A stretch of DNA of 64,000 bases, taken from positions 186,001 to 250,000 of the forward strand of contig NZ_LT629786.1 of assembly GCF_900105675.1 (NCBI RefSeq), written 5' to 3'. The first letter of the stretch is position 1; each line of letters begins with the position of its first letter. The notes below the pieces were generated by a model that did no database searches, was not told where the DNA came from, and saw only the letters and a list, made by a program, of their open reading frames with translations. Source of the DNA: Pseudomonas synxantha (GTDB taxonomy: Bacteria; Pseudomonadota; Gammaproteobacteria; Pseudomonadales; Pseudomonadaceae). Position numbers and translations under genes: made by a program. Positions 19,599-28,931 of this stretch are shown here, piece by piece.

Positions 19599-21497
19599 AT
19601 GTCGCACGTATCTGATTTGATCAGCGAGGACATCCTCGCCTACCTGGCCCAGCACGAGCGCAAGGAAATGTTGCGCTTCCTGACCTGCGGTAACGTCGAT
19701 GACGGCAAGAGCACCCTGATCGGGCGCCTGCTGCACGACTCCAAGATGATCTACGAAGATCACCTGGAAGCCATCACCCGCGATTCGAAGAAATCCGGCA
19801 CCACGGGCGACGATATCGACCTGGCCTTGCTGGTCGACGGCCTGCAGGCCGAGCGTGAGCAGGGCATCACCATCGATGTCGCCTACCGCTATTTCTCCAC
19901 CGCCAAGCGCAAATTCATCATCGCCGACACCCCCGGCCATGAGCAGTACACTCGCAACATGGCCACTGGCGCGTCTACCTGCGACCTGGCGATCATCCTG
20001 ATCGACGCCCGTTACGGCGTGCAGACCCAGACCCGTCGCCACAGCTTCATCGCCTCGTTGCTGGGGATCAAACACATCGTGGTGGCCGTCAACAAGATGG
20101 ACATCAATGGCTTTGATCAAAGCGTCTTCGAGTCGATCAAGGCCGATTACCTGAAGTTCGCCGAAGGTATTGCGTTCAAGCCGAGCACCTTGGCCTTTGT
20201 ACCGATGTCGGCGCTCAAGGGCGACAACGTGGTGAACAAGAGCGAGCGTTCGCCCTGGTACACCGGCCAGTCGCTGATGGAGATCCTCGAGACCGTCGAG
20301 ATCGCCAATGACCGCAACTACACCGACCTGCGTTTCCCGGTGCAGTACGTCAACCGCCCGAACCTGAATTTCCGTGGTTTCGCCGGCACCCTGGCCAGCG
20401 GCATCGTGCACAAGGGCGACGAAGTGGTGGTGCTGCCGTCGGGCAAGAGCAGCCGGGTCAAATCCATCGTTACCTTCGAAGGTGAGCTGGAAAACGCCGG
20501 CCCAGGCCAGGCCGTGACCTTGACCATGGAAGACGAGATCGACATCTCCCGTGGCGATCTGCTGGTGCATGCCGATAACGTGCCGCAAGTGACCGACGCT
20601 TTCGACGCCATGCTGGTGTGGATGGCCGAAGAGCCGATGCTGCCGGGCAAGAAATACGATATCAAGCGCGCCACCAGCTACGTGCCGGGCTCCATCACCA
20701 GCATCGTGCACCGCGTGGATGTGAACACCCTGGCCGAAGGCCCGGCGAGTTCGCTGCAGCTCAACGAAATCGGCCGGGTCAAGGTCAGCCTCGACGCCGC
20801 CATCGCGTTGGATGGCTATGACAGCAATCGCACCACCGGCGCCTTTATCGTCATCGACCGTTTGACCAACGGCACCGTGGCTGCGGGTATGATCATCGCG
20901 CCGCCGGTCAATCATGGCGGTTCTGCGCAGCACGGCAGTCTCGCGCATGTCGCCACCGAAGAGCGCGCCCTGCGTTTCGGCCAGCAGCCGGCCACGGTGT
21001 TGTTCAGCGGGCTGTCCGGCGCTGGCAAAAGCACCTTGGCCTACGCGGTTGAGCGCAAGCTGTTCGATATGGGGCGTGCGGTGTTTGTACTGGACGGCCA
21101 GAACCTGCGTCACGACCTGAACAAGGGCTTGCCTCAGGACCGTGCCGGGCGTACCGAGAACTGGCGCCGTGCAGCTCACGTAGCACGCCAGTTCAACGAG
21201 GCTGGCTTGCTGACCCTGGCCGCATTCGTCGCGCCGGATGCCGAAGGCCGTGAGCAGGCGAAGGCGCTGATCGGCGCTGACCGTCTGCTGACGGTCTATG
21301 TGCAGGCCTCGCCGCTGGTGTGCGCCGAGCGTGATCCGCAAGGTTTGTACGCGGCGGGTGGGGATAACATCCCGGGTGAGTCTTTCCCGTACGACGTGCC
21401 GTTGAACGCCGACCTGGTGCTCGATACCCAGGCCTTGTCGCTGGAAGACAGTGTCAAGCAAGTGCTGGAGTTGTTGCGCCAGCGCGGCGCGATCTAA
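19599..21497 (+). CDS. cysNC: Bifunctional sulfate adenylyltransferase subunit 1 / adenylylsulfate kinase
   Basis: This is a 632-residue fusion. The N-terminal two thirds are a GTPase related to EF-Tu ([18 protein letters not shown], then [17 protein letters not shown] and NKMD) that drives ATP sulfurylase. The last 190 residues or so are an APS kinase ([20 protein letters not shown] and [14 protein letters not shown]) that makes PAPS. The fusion is usual in Pseudomonas. AAGGGG precedes the start, and a strong terminator follows the stop. Confidence 0.97.
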   Translation: MSHVSDLISEDILAYLAQHERKEMLRFLTCGNVDDGKSTLIGRLLHDSKMIYEDHLEAITRDSKKSGTTGDDIDLALLVDGLQAEREQGITIDVAYRYFSTAKRKFIIADTPGHEQYTRNMATGASTCDLAIILIDARYGVQTQTRRHSFIASLLGIKHIVVAVNKMDINGFDQSVFESIKADYLKFAEGIAFKPSTLAFVPMSALKGDNVVNKSERSPWYTGQSLMEILETVEIANDRNYTDLRFPVQYVNRPNLNFRGFAGTLASGIVHKGDEVVVLPSGKSSRVKSIVTFEGELENAGPGQAVTLTMEDEIDISRGDLLVHADNVPQVTDAFDAMLVWMAEEPMLPGKKYDIKRATSYVPGSITSIVHRVDVNTLAEGPASSLQLNEIGRVKVSLDAAIALDGYDSNRTTGAFIVIDRLTNGTVAAGMIIAPPVNHGGSAQHGSLAHVATEERALRFGQQPATVLFSGLSGAGKSTLAYAVERKLFDMGRAVFVLDGQNLRHDLNKGLPQDRAGRTENWRRAAHVARQFNEAGLLTLAAFVAPDAEGREQAKALIGADRLLTVYVQASPLVCAERDPQGLYAAGGDNIPGESFPYDVPLNADLVLDTQALSLEDSVKQVLELLRQRGAI

Positions 21498-21510
21498 GGT
21501 TTGACGCTAC

Positions 21511-21550
21511 AAAAAAGCCCGCCACCGATGACTCGGTGGCGGGCTTTTTT
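21511..21550 (+). terminator. Rho-independent terminator after cysNC
   Basis: The stem GCCCGCCACCGA / TCGGTGGCGGGC with a short loop is followed by six T residues and preceded by six A residues, so it could work in both directions. Confidence 0.93.
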
Positions 21551-21575
21551 ACATCTTCAAGATCGAGCGCGGTCA

Positions 21576-21665
21576 AATGTGGGAGGGGGCTTGCCCCCGA
21601 TAGCGGTGGGTCAGCTACGGCTGCATCAACTGATACTCCCTCATCGGGGGCAAGCCCCCTCCCAC
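21576..21665. repeat. REPIN (GTGGGAGGGGGCTTGC type)
   Basis: AATGTGGGAGGGGGCTTGCC and the continuation CCCGATAGC are followed by an inverted copy (ATCGGGGGCAAGCCCCCTCC) ending CAC at 21665. It lies between the converging cysNC and acyltransferase genes. Confidence 0.9.
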
Positions 21666-21672
21666 AGGTTGA

Positions 21673-22572
21673 TCATCGCTTGCTTGGGAATTCGGTGTGA
21701 AGCTGATCCAGCAACGCATCCTTGGCTTCCCACAGTTGGTTAATCCACCCCTGGAACGCCAACCGATACTCCCCGTCCTGCTCATAATTCTTGCCGATAA
21801 ACTCGGCCGGAATCTGCACCTCTTCAAACCGCACCACCACGTCCTTCACATTCCCGCACAGCAAATCCCAATATCCCGGGCGCCCGGCTGGATAGTGAAT
21901 GGTCACATTCACCAGTGACTTCAACTGCTCCCCCATGGCATCCAGCACAAACGCAATGCCGCCGGCCTTGGGCTTGAGCAAATAGCGAAATGGGGAGTTT
22001 TGCTGCGCGTGCTTGCCCGGCGTAAACCGCGTGCCCTCGGCGAAGTTGAAAATGCCCACCGGGTTGTCGCGAAATTTAGCGCAGGTCTTGCGGGTGGTCG
22101 CCAGGTCCTTGCCTTTCTTTTCCGGGTGCTTCTCCAGGTAAGCCTTGCTGTAGCGCTTCATAAAGGGAAAGCCCAGTGCCCACCACGCCAGGCCAATCAC
22201 CGGCACCCAGATCAATTCCTGCTTGAGGAAGAACTTCAACGGGCGAATACGCCGATTGAGCACGTATTGCAGCACCATGATGTCGACCCAGCTCTGGTGG
22301 TTGCTGGTCACCAGGTAGGAGTGCTGGTAGTCCAAGCCCTCGAGGCCAGCCAGGTGCCAGCGCGTGCGCCGTACCAGGTTCATCCAGCCCTTGTTGTTGG
22401 TCACCCAGGCTTCATGGGTATGGTTCATCAGCCACTCGCTGAAGCGCTTGGCGAAGGGCAGCGCCTTGAACAGTGCGACGATAAACAGGAACGAGCACAG
22501 CAGGATCGTGTTCAGCGCCAGCAGCAGCGAAGCGATTACCCCGCGTACGGCGGCAGGTAGAAAATCCAGCAT
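21673..22572 (-). CDS. PlsC-type (YihG-like) 1-acylglycerol-3-phosphate acyltransferase
   Basis: The 299-residue protein has an N-terminal membrane segment (SLLLALNTILLCSFLFIVAL). It also has the acyltransferase blocks NHQSWVD (HX4D catalytic motif, near 100), the NFAEGTRFTPGK block with FAEGTR, and downstream KPKAGG. This arrangement is that of YihG, a PlsC paralogue with its own acyl preference at the inner membrane. It begins immediately after the pta stop (0-base gap), so the two are co-transcribed, an association common in Pseudomonas. Confidence 0.9.
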   Translation of the reverse strand: MLDFLPAAVRGVIASLLLALNTILLCSFLFIVALFKALPFAKRFSEWLMNHTHEAWVTNNKGWMNLVRRTRWHLAGLEGLDYQHSYLVTSNHQSWVDIMVLQYVLNRRIRPLKFFLKQELIWVPVIGLAWWALGFPFMKRYSKAYLEKHPEKKGKDLATTRKTCAKFRDNPVGIFNFAEGTRFTPGKHAQQNSPFRYLLKPKAGGIAFVLDAMGEQLKSLVNVTIHYPAGRPGYWDLLCGNVKDVVVRFEEVQIPAEFIGKNYEQDGEYRLAFQGWINQLWEAKDALLDQLHTEFPSKR

Positions 22573-24672
22573 TTAGATATCCATAGGTCGGTTGGCGGCT
22601 TGGATCGCCGTCAGGGCGATGGTGTACACGATGTCGTCTACCTGGGCGCCACGCGGCAGGTCGTTGACCGGTTTGCGCAGGCCCTGGAGCATCGGCCCCA
22701 GGCTTACGCAATCGGCGCTGCGTTGTACGGCTTTGTAGGTGGTGTTGCCGGTGTTCAGGTCTGGGAACACGAACACCGTGGCCTTGCCCGCAACCTGGCT
22801 GTTGGGGGCCAGTTGCCGGGCGACGTTTTCGTTGGCGGCGGCGTCGTATTGCAACGGGCCATCGATCAGCAGCGAACTTTGCTGCTCGTGGGCGAGCAGG
22901 GTGGCTTCACGGACTTTTTCCACTTCTTCGCCACTGGCCGAATCACCACTGGAATAGCTGATCATTGCCACCCGTGGCGTGATGCCGAACGCGGCGGCGG
23001 AATCGGCGCTTTGCAGGGCGATTTCCGCCAGTTCCGCGGCGCTTGGGTGTGGGTTCATCACACAGTCGCCGTACACCAGCACCTGCTCGGGGAACAGCAT
23101 GAAGAACACCGACGATACCAGGGTGCATCCTGGCGCGGTCTTGATCAGCTGCAGGGCAGGGCGAATGGTATTGGCGGTGGAGTGAACAACCCCGGAGACC
23201 AGGCCGTCCACTTCGTCCAGGGCGAGCATCATGGTGGCGATCACCACGGTATCTTCCAGCTGTTGCTCGGCCATGGGCGCGTTGAGGCTCTTGGTCTTGC
23301 GCAACGCGACCATTGGCTCGACGTAGCGTTGGCGTATCAGGTCCGGGTCGAGAATCTCCAGGCCCTCGGGCAGTTCGATGCCCTGGGCGCGGGCGACCGC
23401 CTCCACATCCTCCGGCTTGGCCAGCAGCACGCAACGGGCAATGCCTCGGGCCTGACAGATGGCGGCGGCTTGCACGGTCAGCGGCTCGCTGCCTTCGGGC
23501 AACACGATGCGCTTGTTGGCGGCCTGGGCGCGTTGGATCAACTGGTAGCGGAACACGGCCGGCGACAGGCGCATCTCCCGTGGCGTACCGCAACGCTGGT
23601 GCAGCCAGCGCGCATCGAGATGGCTGGCGACGAAGTCAGTGATGATCTCCGCACGCTCGCGGTCATCAATGGGAATTTCCTTGTTGAGGCTATTGAGCTG
23701 GTTGGCGGTGTCATATGAGCCCGTGCTCACCGACAGCACCGGCAATCCGGCCTGGAAGGCGCCGCGGCACAGGTCCATGATGCGCGGGTCGGGCAGGGTG
23801 TCGCTGGTCAGCAGCAGGCCGGCCAGCGGCACGCCGTTGATCGCGGCCAGGCTGACGGCGAGGATGATGTCGTCGCGATCTCCTGGGGTTACCACCAGCA
23901 CGCCGGGCTTGAGCAACTCCACGGTGTTGCGCATGGTGCGCGCGCAGATGATGATCTTGGTCATGCGCCGGCTTTCGTAGTCGCCGGCGTTGAGGATCTG
24001 CGCGCCCATCAGGTCGGCCACGTCACGGGTGCGCGGAGCGTTGAGCTCGGGCTGGTAGGGGATACAGCCGAGCAGGCGAAAGTCACCACTGCGCAACAGC
24101 GGCGAATGCTCTTTCAGGCGCGCCGAGAAAGCCTCCATGCTTTCGTCGGTGCGCACCTTGTTGAGGATCACGCCCAGCACTTTCGGGTCTTTCGGGCCGC
24201 CGAACAATTGCGCCTGCAATTCCACCCGGCCAGAAAGTTCGGTGAGCACCTCGTTTTCTGGTGCCGAGACCAGGATTACTTCGGCATCCAGGCTCTTGGC
24301 CAGGTGCAGGTTGACCCGTGCCGCGTAGCTGGCGCTGCGGGTCGGCACCATGCCTTCGACGATCAGCACGTCCTTGCCCACGGCGGCCTGCTGGTAGAGG
24401 GTGATGATTTCTTCGAGCAGCTCATCGAGTTGGCCGTCGCCGAGCATGCGCTCTACGTGGGCAAGGCCCAAAGGTTGGGGCGGTTTGAGCCCGTGGGTGC
24501 GTGCCACCAGTTCAGTGGAGCGTTCCGGGCCGGTATCGCCCGGGTGAGGCTGGGCAATCGGCTTGAAAAAGCCGACCTTAAGGCCGGCCCGCTCCAGGGT
24601 GCGCACCAGCCCAAGGCTGATGGAGGTCAGGCCCACACCAAAATCGGTGGGCGCGATAAAAAAAGTCTGCAT
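22573..24672 (-). CDS. pta: Phosphate acetyltransferase
   Basis: This is a 699-residue class II phosphotransacetylase that interconverts acetyl-CoA and acetyl phosphate. The N-terminal part is a P-loop-like domain (MQTFFIAPTDFGVGLTSISL), the middle is DRTGG-like, and the C-terminal catalytic part includes the PTA block with VYGDCVMNPHPSAAELAEIA and SYSSGDSASGEEVEKVREA. I use the ATG at 24672 that gives the conserved N-terminus; the open frame adds seven shadow residues. It drives the downstream acyltransferase gene. Confidence 0.95.
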   Translation of the reverse strand: MQTFFIAPTDFGVGLTSISLGLVRTLERAGLKVGFFKPIAQPHPGDTGPERSTELVARTHGLKPPQPLGLAHVERMLGDGQLDELLEEIITLYQQAAVGKDVLIVEGMVPTRSASYAARVNLHLAKSLDAEVILVSAPENEVLTELSGRVELQAQLFGGPKDPKVLGVILNKVRTDESMEAFSARLKEHSPLLRSGDFRLLGCIPYQPELNAPRTRDVADLMGAQILNAGDYESRRMTKIIICARTMRNTVELLKPGVLVVTPGDRDDIILAVSLAAINGVPLAGLLLTSDTLPDPRIMDLCRGAFQAGLPVLSVSTGSYDTANQLNSLNKEIPIDDRERAEIITDFVASHLDARWLHQRCGTPREMRLSPAVFRYQLIQRAQAANKRIVLPEGSEPLTVQAAAICQARGIARCVLLAKPEDVEAVARAQGIELPEGLEILDPDLIRQRYVEPMVALRKTKSLNAPMAEQQLEDTVVIATMMLALDEVDGLVSGVVHSTANTIRPALQLIKTAPGCTLVSSVFFMLFPEQVLVYGDCVMNPHPSAAELAEIALQSADSAAAFGITPRVAMISYSSGDSASGEEVEKVREATLLAHEQQSSLLIDGPLQYDAAANENVARQLAPNSQVAGKATVFVFPDLNTGNTTYKAVQRSADCVSLGPMLQGLRKPVNDLPRGAQVDDIVYTIALTAIQAANRPMDI

Positions 24673-24751
24673 GCGGATTCTCTGGAGGTGCATGGCTTGG
24701 GTGGCGCTCTATGTTTGAATGCCTACCGCGGATCAGGCGCCAAGGTTAGCG

Positions 24752-25042
24752 TTATTCTTGCGCTTGCGCACACCAGCCGCACACAAAGGGTTGGCCTATT
24801 TTTTCAAGGCGTTGCGCAGGGTCCAATACCCAGGCGCGCGACTGCCAGGGCGGCTGGTGGCGCAGGTGCTGGGTGTGCCCGCAGGACAGTTCGACGACCC
24901 AATGCCGGTCGTCGTCCTGATGGAAGCCGGTGATGAAGGATGCCGTTGATCGGCCCCGTCCGTCCGGGTTCTGTTCGCTTTCGGGCAAATCCTTGTTTAG
25001 ACTTGTCCGTTCTTCATTCTTATGCAAAAGGTCTCGCCCCAT
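24752..25042 (-). CDS. DUF3565 family protein
   Basis: The 96-residue protein has a C-terminal half (ASFITGFHQDDDRHWVVELS, CGHTQHLRH, FVCGWC) matching DUF3565, a small family with a probable metal-binding Cys/His set. The only ATG giving a reasonable length is at 25042, and it shares two bases with the slyD start codon on the other strand; the start is therefore uncertain, with 25072 as the alternative. Function is unknown. Confidence 0.7.
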   Translation of the reverse strand: MGRDLLHKNEERTSLNKDLPESEQNPDGRGRSTASFITGFHQDDDRHWVVELSCGHTQHLRHQPPWQSRAWVLDPAQRLEKIGQPFVCGWCAQAQE

Positions 25043-25526
25043 GACGATCGCCGCTAACAAGGCTGTCTCCATCGACTATACCCTGACCAACGACGCTGGT
25101 GAGGTCATCGACAGCTCAGCCGGCGGCGCGCCGCTGGTCTACCTGCAAGGCGCAGGTAACATCATCCCGGGCCTGGAAAAGGCCCTGGAAGGCAAGAGCG
25201 TCGGTGACGAGCTGACTGTCGCCGTAGAACCTGAAGATGCCTACGGCGAATACTCCGCCGAGCTGGTCAGCACCCTGAGCCGCAGCATGTTCGAAGGCGT
25301 TGACGAGCTGGAAGTGGGCATGCAGTTCCACGCTTCCGCGCCGGACGGCCAAATGCAGATCGTCACCATCCGTGACCTGGACGGCGACGACGTGACCGTC
25401 GACGGTAACCACCCACTGGCAGGCCAGCGCCTGAACTTCCAAGTGAAGATCGTTGCCATTCGCGACGCTTCCCAGGAAGAGGTAGCCCACGGCCACGTCC
25501 ACGGTGAAGGCGGTCATCACCATTGA
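25041..25526 (+). CDS. slyD: SlyD-type FKBP peptidyl-prolyl isomerase
   Basis: This is a 161-residue cytoplasmic FKBP-type isomerase with an inserted chaperone flap. The FKBP half has VSIDYTLTNDAGEVIDSS and GAGNIIPGLEKALEG, then EPEDAYGEY. The C-terminus is His-rich (HGHVHGEGGHHH), as in SlyD, where such a tail binds nickel. The ATG at 25041 has AAAGG upstream. A rho-independent terminator follows. Confidence 0.93.
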   Translation: MTIAANKAVSIDYTLTNDAGEVIDSSAGGAPLVYLQGAGNIIPGLEKALEGKSVGDELTVAVEPEDAYGEYSAELVSTLSRSMFEGVDELEVGMQFHASAPDGQMQIVTIRDLDGDDVTVDGNHPLAGQRLNFQVKIVAIRDASQEEVAHGHVHGEGGHHH

Positions 25527-25549
25527 TTGTGGTTTGATCAATAGGTAGC

Positions 25550-25583
25550 AAAAACGCCCCGACTGGTTCGGGGCGTTTTTTTT
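25550..25583 (+). terminator. Rho-independent terminator after slyD
   Basis: AAAAACGCCCCGA-CTGG-TTCGGGGCG is followed by eight T residues. Confidence 0.92.
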
Positions 25584-25590
25584 GCGTTTT

Positions 25591-25681
25591 AATGTGGGAG
25601 GGGGCTTGCTCCCGATAGCGGTGTATCAGTACCAGATATTCAGACTGACACACCGCTATCGGGAGCAAGCCCCCTCCCACA
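25591..25681. repeat. REPIN (GTGGGAGGGGGCTTGC type)
   Basis: AATGTGGGAGGGGGCTTGCT with CCCGATAGC, then a 35-base spacer and the exact inverted copy ending CCCCCTCCCAC. It lies between the converging slyD and rpsT transcripts. Confidence 0.9.
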
Positions 25682-25711
25682 AAGGGATTTGTGATGAATC
25701 TGTGGGCAAAC

Positions 25712-25747
25712 AAAAATGCCCCGGACCTTTCGGTACGGGGCATTTCT
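25712..25747 (-). terminator. Rho-independent terminator after rpsT
   Basis: On the minus strand AAATGCCCCGTACC-GAAA-GGTCCGGGGCATTTTTG forms a GC-rich stem ending in T residues, 40 bases past the rpsT stop. Confidence 0.88.
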
Positions 25748-25788
25748 TAACTGTTTCGCAACCAGGGCTGCGTGGCAGTTGTTACCAC

Positions 25789-26067
25789 TTAGGCAGCAGC
25801 AGGAACGCTCAGAGCCTTGATGTGGCCATTCAGGCGGCTCTTATGACGAGCGGCCTTGTTCTTGTGGATGATGCCTTTATCGGCCATACGGTCGATAACT
25901 GGCACGGCCAGAACGTAAGCAGCTTGGGCTTTTTCAGCGTCTTTGGTGTCGATGGCTTTAACTACATTCTTGATGTAGGTACGAACCATGGAACGCAGGC
26001 TGGCGTTGTGGCTGCGACGCTTCTCAGCCTGTTTTGCACGTTTTTTGGCGGAAGGTGTGTTGGCCAC
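25789..26067 (-). CDS. rpsT: 30S ribosomal protein S20
   Basis: The 92-residue, very basic protein starts [20 protein letters not shown], the classic S20 N-terminus, and binds 16S rRNA in the 30S body. Length and lysine/arginine content are normal. It stands alone with its own terminator and is divergent from murJ. The 250-base gap between them holds the promoters of both; I see no further gene there. Confidence 0.98.
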   Translation of the reverse strand: MANTPSAKKRAKQAEKRRSHNASLRSMVRTYIKNVVKAIDTKDAEKAQAAYVLAVPVIDRMADKGIIHKNKAARHKSRLNGHIKALSVPAAA

Positions 26068-26320
26068 CGTCGAGCTCCTCGAAAGACTTTTTAGGAAATA
26101 GCAAACAAAATAGGCCGCGAATCATGCCGATGACTTGATGGGTTGTCAAGGGCGGCTGATGCGAACTGCTGAGTGGTCGATCTGAAGAGGCGGGTGATTT
26201 ATTTCCGGCGCTTGACCTGTAAACTCGCGAGCTTTGGCTCTGTGCTGTTGCAGGCGCGCAGTATCGCATAAGTGGGCGCTTTGTTCGCCTGCTCTTTATC
26301 TATAGGCGCAAACTCTTTCA

Positions 26321-27859
26321 ATGAATCTGCTCAAATCGTTGGCTGCCGTCAGCTCTATCACGATGATCTCCCGGGTTTTGGGGTTTGTGCGTGACACCCT
26401 GCTGGCGCGCATCTTTGGCGCCAGCATGGCCACGGATGCCTTCTTTATTGCCTTTAAACTCCCCAACCTGTTGCGGCGGATCTTCGCCGAGGGCGCGTTT
26501 TCCCAGGCCTTCGTGCCGATCCTGGCCGAATACAAGACCCAGCAGGGCGAGGAGGCGACCCGTACCTTTATCGCCTACGTCTCGGGCCTGCTGACCCTGG
26601 TGCTGATGCTGGTGACCCTGATCGGCATGCTCGCCGCACCCTGGGTGATCTGGGCCACAGCCCCGGGATTTGCCAATACTCCGGAAAAATTCGCACTGAC
26701 CACTGATCTGCTGCGAGTGACCTTTCCTTATATATTGCTGATTTCCCTGTCGTCCCTGGCCGGGGCGATCCTCAATACGTGGAACCGTTTCTCGGTGCCT
26801 GCTTTCGTTCCGACTCTGCTTAACGTCAGCATGATTATTTTTGCGCTGTTCCTCACGCCGTATTTCGATCCGCCGGTCATGGCCCTGGGCTGGGCGGTCC
26901 TGGCCGGAGGCCTGGCGCAGCTGCTGTACCAGCTGCCGCACTTGAAGAAAATCGGCATGCTCGTGCTGCCGCGCCTGAATCTCAAGGACACCGGTGTCTG
27001 GCGCGTGATGCGCAATATGCTGCCGGCGATCCTCGGGGTGTCGGTGAGCCAGATTTCGCTGATCATCAACACCGCGTTTGCCTCGCTGCTGGTCTCGGGC
27101 TCGGTGTCGTGGATGTACTACGCCGATCGCCTGATGGAGTTGCCGTCCGGCGTGCTTGGCGTGGCGTTGGGCACGATCCTGCTGCCGACCCTGGCGCGCA
27201 CCTACGCCAGCAAGGACCGCCAGGAGTATTCGCGAATCCTCGATTGGGGCCTGCGCCTGTGCTTCCTGCTGGTATTGCCATGCGCCCTGGCCCTGGGGAT
27301 CCTCGCCGAACCGCTCACGGTCTCGCTGTTTCAATACGGAGAATTCGATGCGCATGACGCCTTGATGACCCAGCACGCGCTGGTTGCCTACTCCGTCGGC
27401 CTGCTCGGCATTATTGTGATCAAGGTGCTCGCGCCTGGTTTTTACGCGCAGCAAAACATCCGCACCCCGGTGAAAATCGCAATTTTCACGCTGATCGTCA
27501 CGCAACTGCTCAACCTGATATTTATCGGGCCTTTGGCCCATGCAGGGCTGGCGTTGGCGATCAGTGCCGGCGCCTGCATCAATGCCGGCCTGCTGTTTTA
27601 CCAACTGCGCAAACAGCAGATGTACCAGCCACTGCCGGGTTGGGGAGTGTTCTCCCTCAAGCTGCTGGTGGCAGTCGCCGCGATGTCCGCCGTGCTCGTT
27701 GGCCTGATGCACGTAATGCCGGCCTGGGGCCATGGCGATATGCTGGAGCGCTTCATGCGCCTGGGTGTATTGGTGGTCGCGGGCGCGGCGGTGTACTTCG
27801 GCATGTTGCTGTTGCAGGGTTTCCGCCTGCGGCATTTCAATCGCAAGTCGCTGGGATAG
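26321..27859 (+). CDS. murJ: Lipid II flippase MurJ (MviN)
   Basis: This is a 512-residue inner-membrane protein with about 14 hydrophobic segments, of the MOP exporter superfamily, that moves lipid II to the periplasm. The N-terminus ([20 protein letters not shown]) and [20 protein letters not shown] are highly characteristic. It is followed 119 bases later by ribF, the usual order in Pseudomonas. Confidence 0.97.
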   Translation: MNLLKSLAAVSSITMISRVLGFVRDTLLARIFGASMATDAFFIAFKLPNLLRRIFAEGAFSQAFVPILAEYKTQQGEEATRTFIAYVSGLLTLVLMLVTLIGMLAAPWVIWATAPGFANTPEKFALTTDLLRVTFPYILLISLSSLAGAILNTWNRFSVPAFVPTLLNVSMIIFALFLTPYFDPPVMALGWAVLAGGLAQLLYQLPHLKKIGMLVLPRLNLKDTGVWRVMRNMLPAILGVSVSQISLIINTAFASLLVSGSVSWMYYADRLMELPSGVLGVALGTILLPTLARTYASKDRQEYSRILDWGLRLCFLLVLPCALALGILAEPLTVSLFQYGEFDAHDALMTQHALVAYSVGLLGIIVIKVLAPGFYAQQNIRTPVKIAIFTLIVTQLLNLIFIGPLAHAGLALAISAGACINAGLLFYQLRKQQMYQPLPGWGVFSLKLLVAVAAMSAVLVGLMHVMPAWGHGDMLERFMRLGVLVVAGAAVYFGMLLLQGFRLRHFNRKSLG

Positions 27860-27978
27860 AGAGTTTGCCGCGATAAAACGGGTGTTTTATCGAATCGACC
27901 CATTTGGCCTGCGCTGTTGCCTGTCGTCCGGGGCTGGGTGTGGTTATAATCGACCACTTTATGAGCAAGAAGCGCGTT

Positions 27979-28917
27979 ATGCAGCTGGTTCGAGGTCTTC
28001 ACAACCTGCGCCCCGAGCATCGGGGCTGCGTCGCCACTATTGGCAACTTTGACGGTGTACACCGTGGCCACCAGGCTATCCTGGCCCGGCTACGCGAGCG
28101 TGCGGTCGAGTTGGGCGTGCCCAGCTGCGTGGTGATTTTCGAGCCACAACCGCGGGAGTTCTTTACCCCGGAAACGGCGCCGGCCCGTCTGGCACGCCTG
28201 CGCGACAAGCTGCAACTGCTGGCCGAAGAGGGTGTGGACCGCGTCCTTTGCCTGGCTTTCAACCAGCGCTTGCGTAGCCTCAGCGCCACCGAGTTCGTTG
28301 ATCGTATCCTGGTGGAGGGCCTGGGGGTGCAACACCTGGAAGTCGGCGACGACTTCCGTTTCGGATGTGACCGGGTCGGGGATTTCGATTTCCTGCAACA
28401 TGCCGGCGCCAGCCAGGGGTTTACCGTCGAAGCCGCGCAAACCGTCGAACTGGACGGTCTGCGCGTGAGCAGCACCCAGGTGCGTAACGCCCTGGCTGCT
28501 GCCGACTTCGGCTTGGCCGAGCGGTTGCTCGGTCGCCCGTTCCGCATTGCCGGACGGGTATTGCACGGTCAGAAGCTGGCGCGCCAATTGGGCACGCCAA
28601 CTGCCAACGTGCAACTCAAGCGCCGTCGTGTACCGTTGACCGGGGTTTACCTAGTGAGCGTCGATATCGACGGCCAATCGTGGCCGGGAGTCGCCAATAT
28701 AGGCGTCAGGCCCACGGTTGCAGGTGATGGCAAGGCCCACCTGGAAGTTCACCTTTTGGATTTTGCCGGTGATTTATACGACCGGCGTTTGACGGTGGTT
28801 TTCCACCAGAAGCTGCGTGAAGAGCAGCGTTTCGCCTCCCTGGAGGCGTTGAAAACGGCGATCAATGCGGATGTCGCCGCCGCCCGTGCACTAGCCGCAC
28901 CTAGCGCCCATCGCTAA
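27979..28917 (+). CDS. ribF: Bifunctional riboflavin kinase / FAD synthetase
   Basis: The 312-residue protein makes FMN and FAD from riboflavin. The N-terminal nucleotidyltransferase domain has VATIGNFDGVHRGHQAIL; the C-terminal kinase domain has LGTPTANVQL and GVANIGVRPTV. The ATG at 27979 gives the conserved start MQLVRGLHNLRPEHRG; earlier in-frame ATGs lack support. It leads into ileS with a 14-base gap, and the ribF-ileS-lspA-fkpB-ispH order is the standard one. Confidence 0.96.
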   Translation: MQLVRGLHNLRPEHRGCVATIGNFDGVHRGHQAILARLRERAVELGVPSCVVIFEPQPREFFTPETAPARLARLRDKLQLLAEEGVDRVLCLAFNQRLRSLSATEFVDRILVEGLGVQHLEVGDDFRFGCDRVGDFDFLQHAGASQGFTVEAAQTVELDGLRVSSTQVRNALAAADFGLAERLLGRPFRIAGRVLHGQKLARQLGTPTANVQLKRRRVPLTGVYLVSVDIDGQSWPGVANIGVRPTVAGDGKAHLEVHLLDFAGDLYDRRLTVVFHQKLREEQRFASLEALKTAINADVAAARALAAPSAHR

Positions 28918-28931
28918 CCGAAGAGCCTTAA

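Noticed and set aside
18573..21461. 962-codon frame antisense to cysD-cysNC
   Set aside because: It is a high-GC shadow of well-identified genes, rich in His, Gln and Val as such shadows are, with no domain recognisable.
26318..27835. 505-codon frame antisense to murJ
   Set aside because: It has a Gln/Arg/His-rich shadow composition, while the plus strand encodes clear MurJ.
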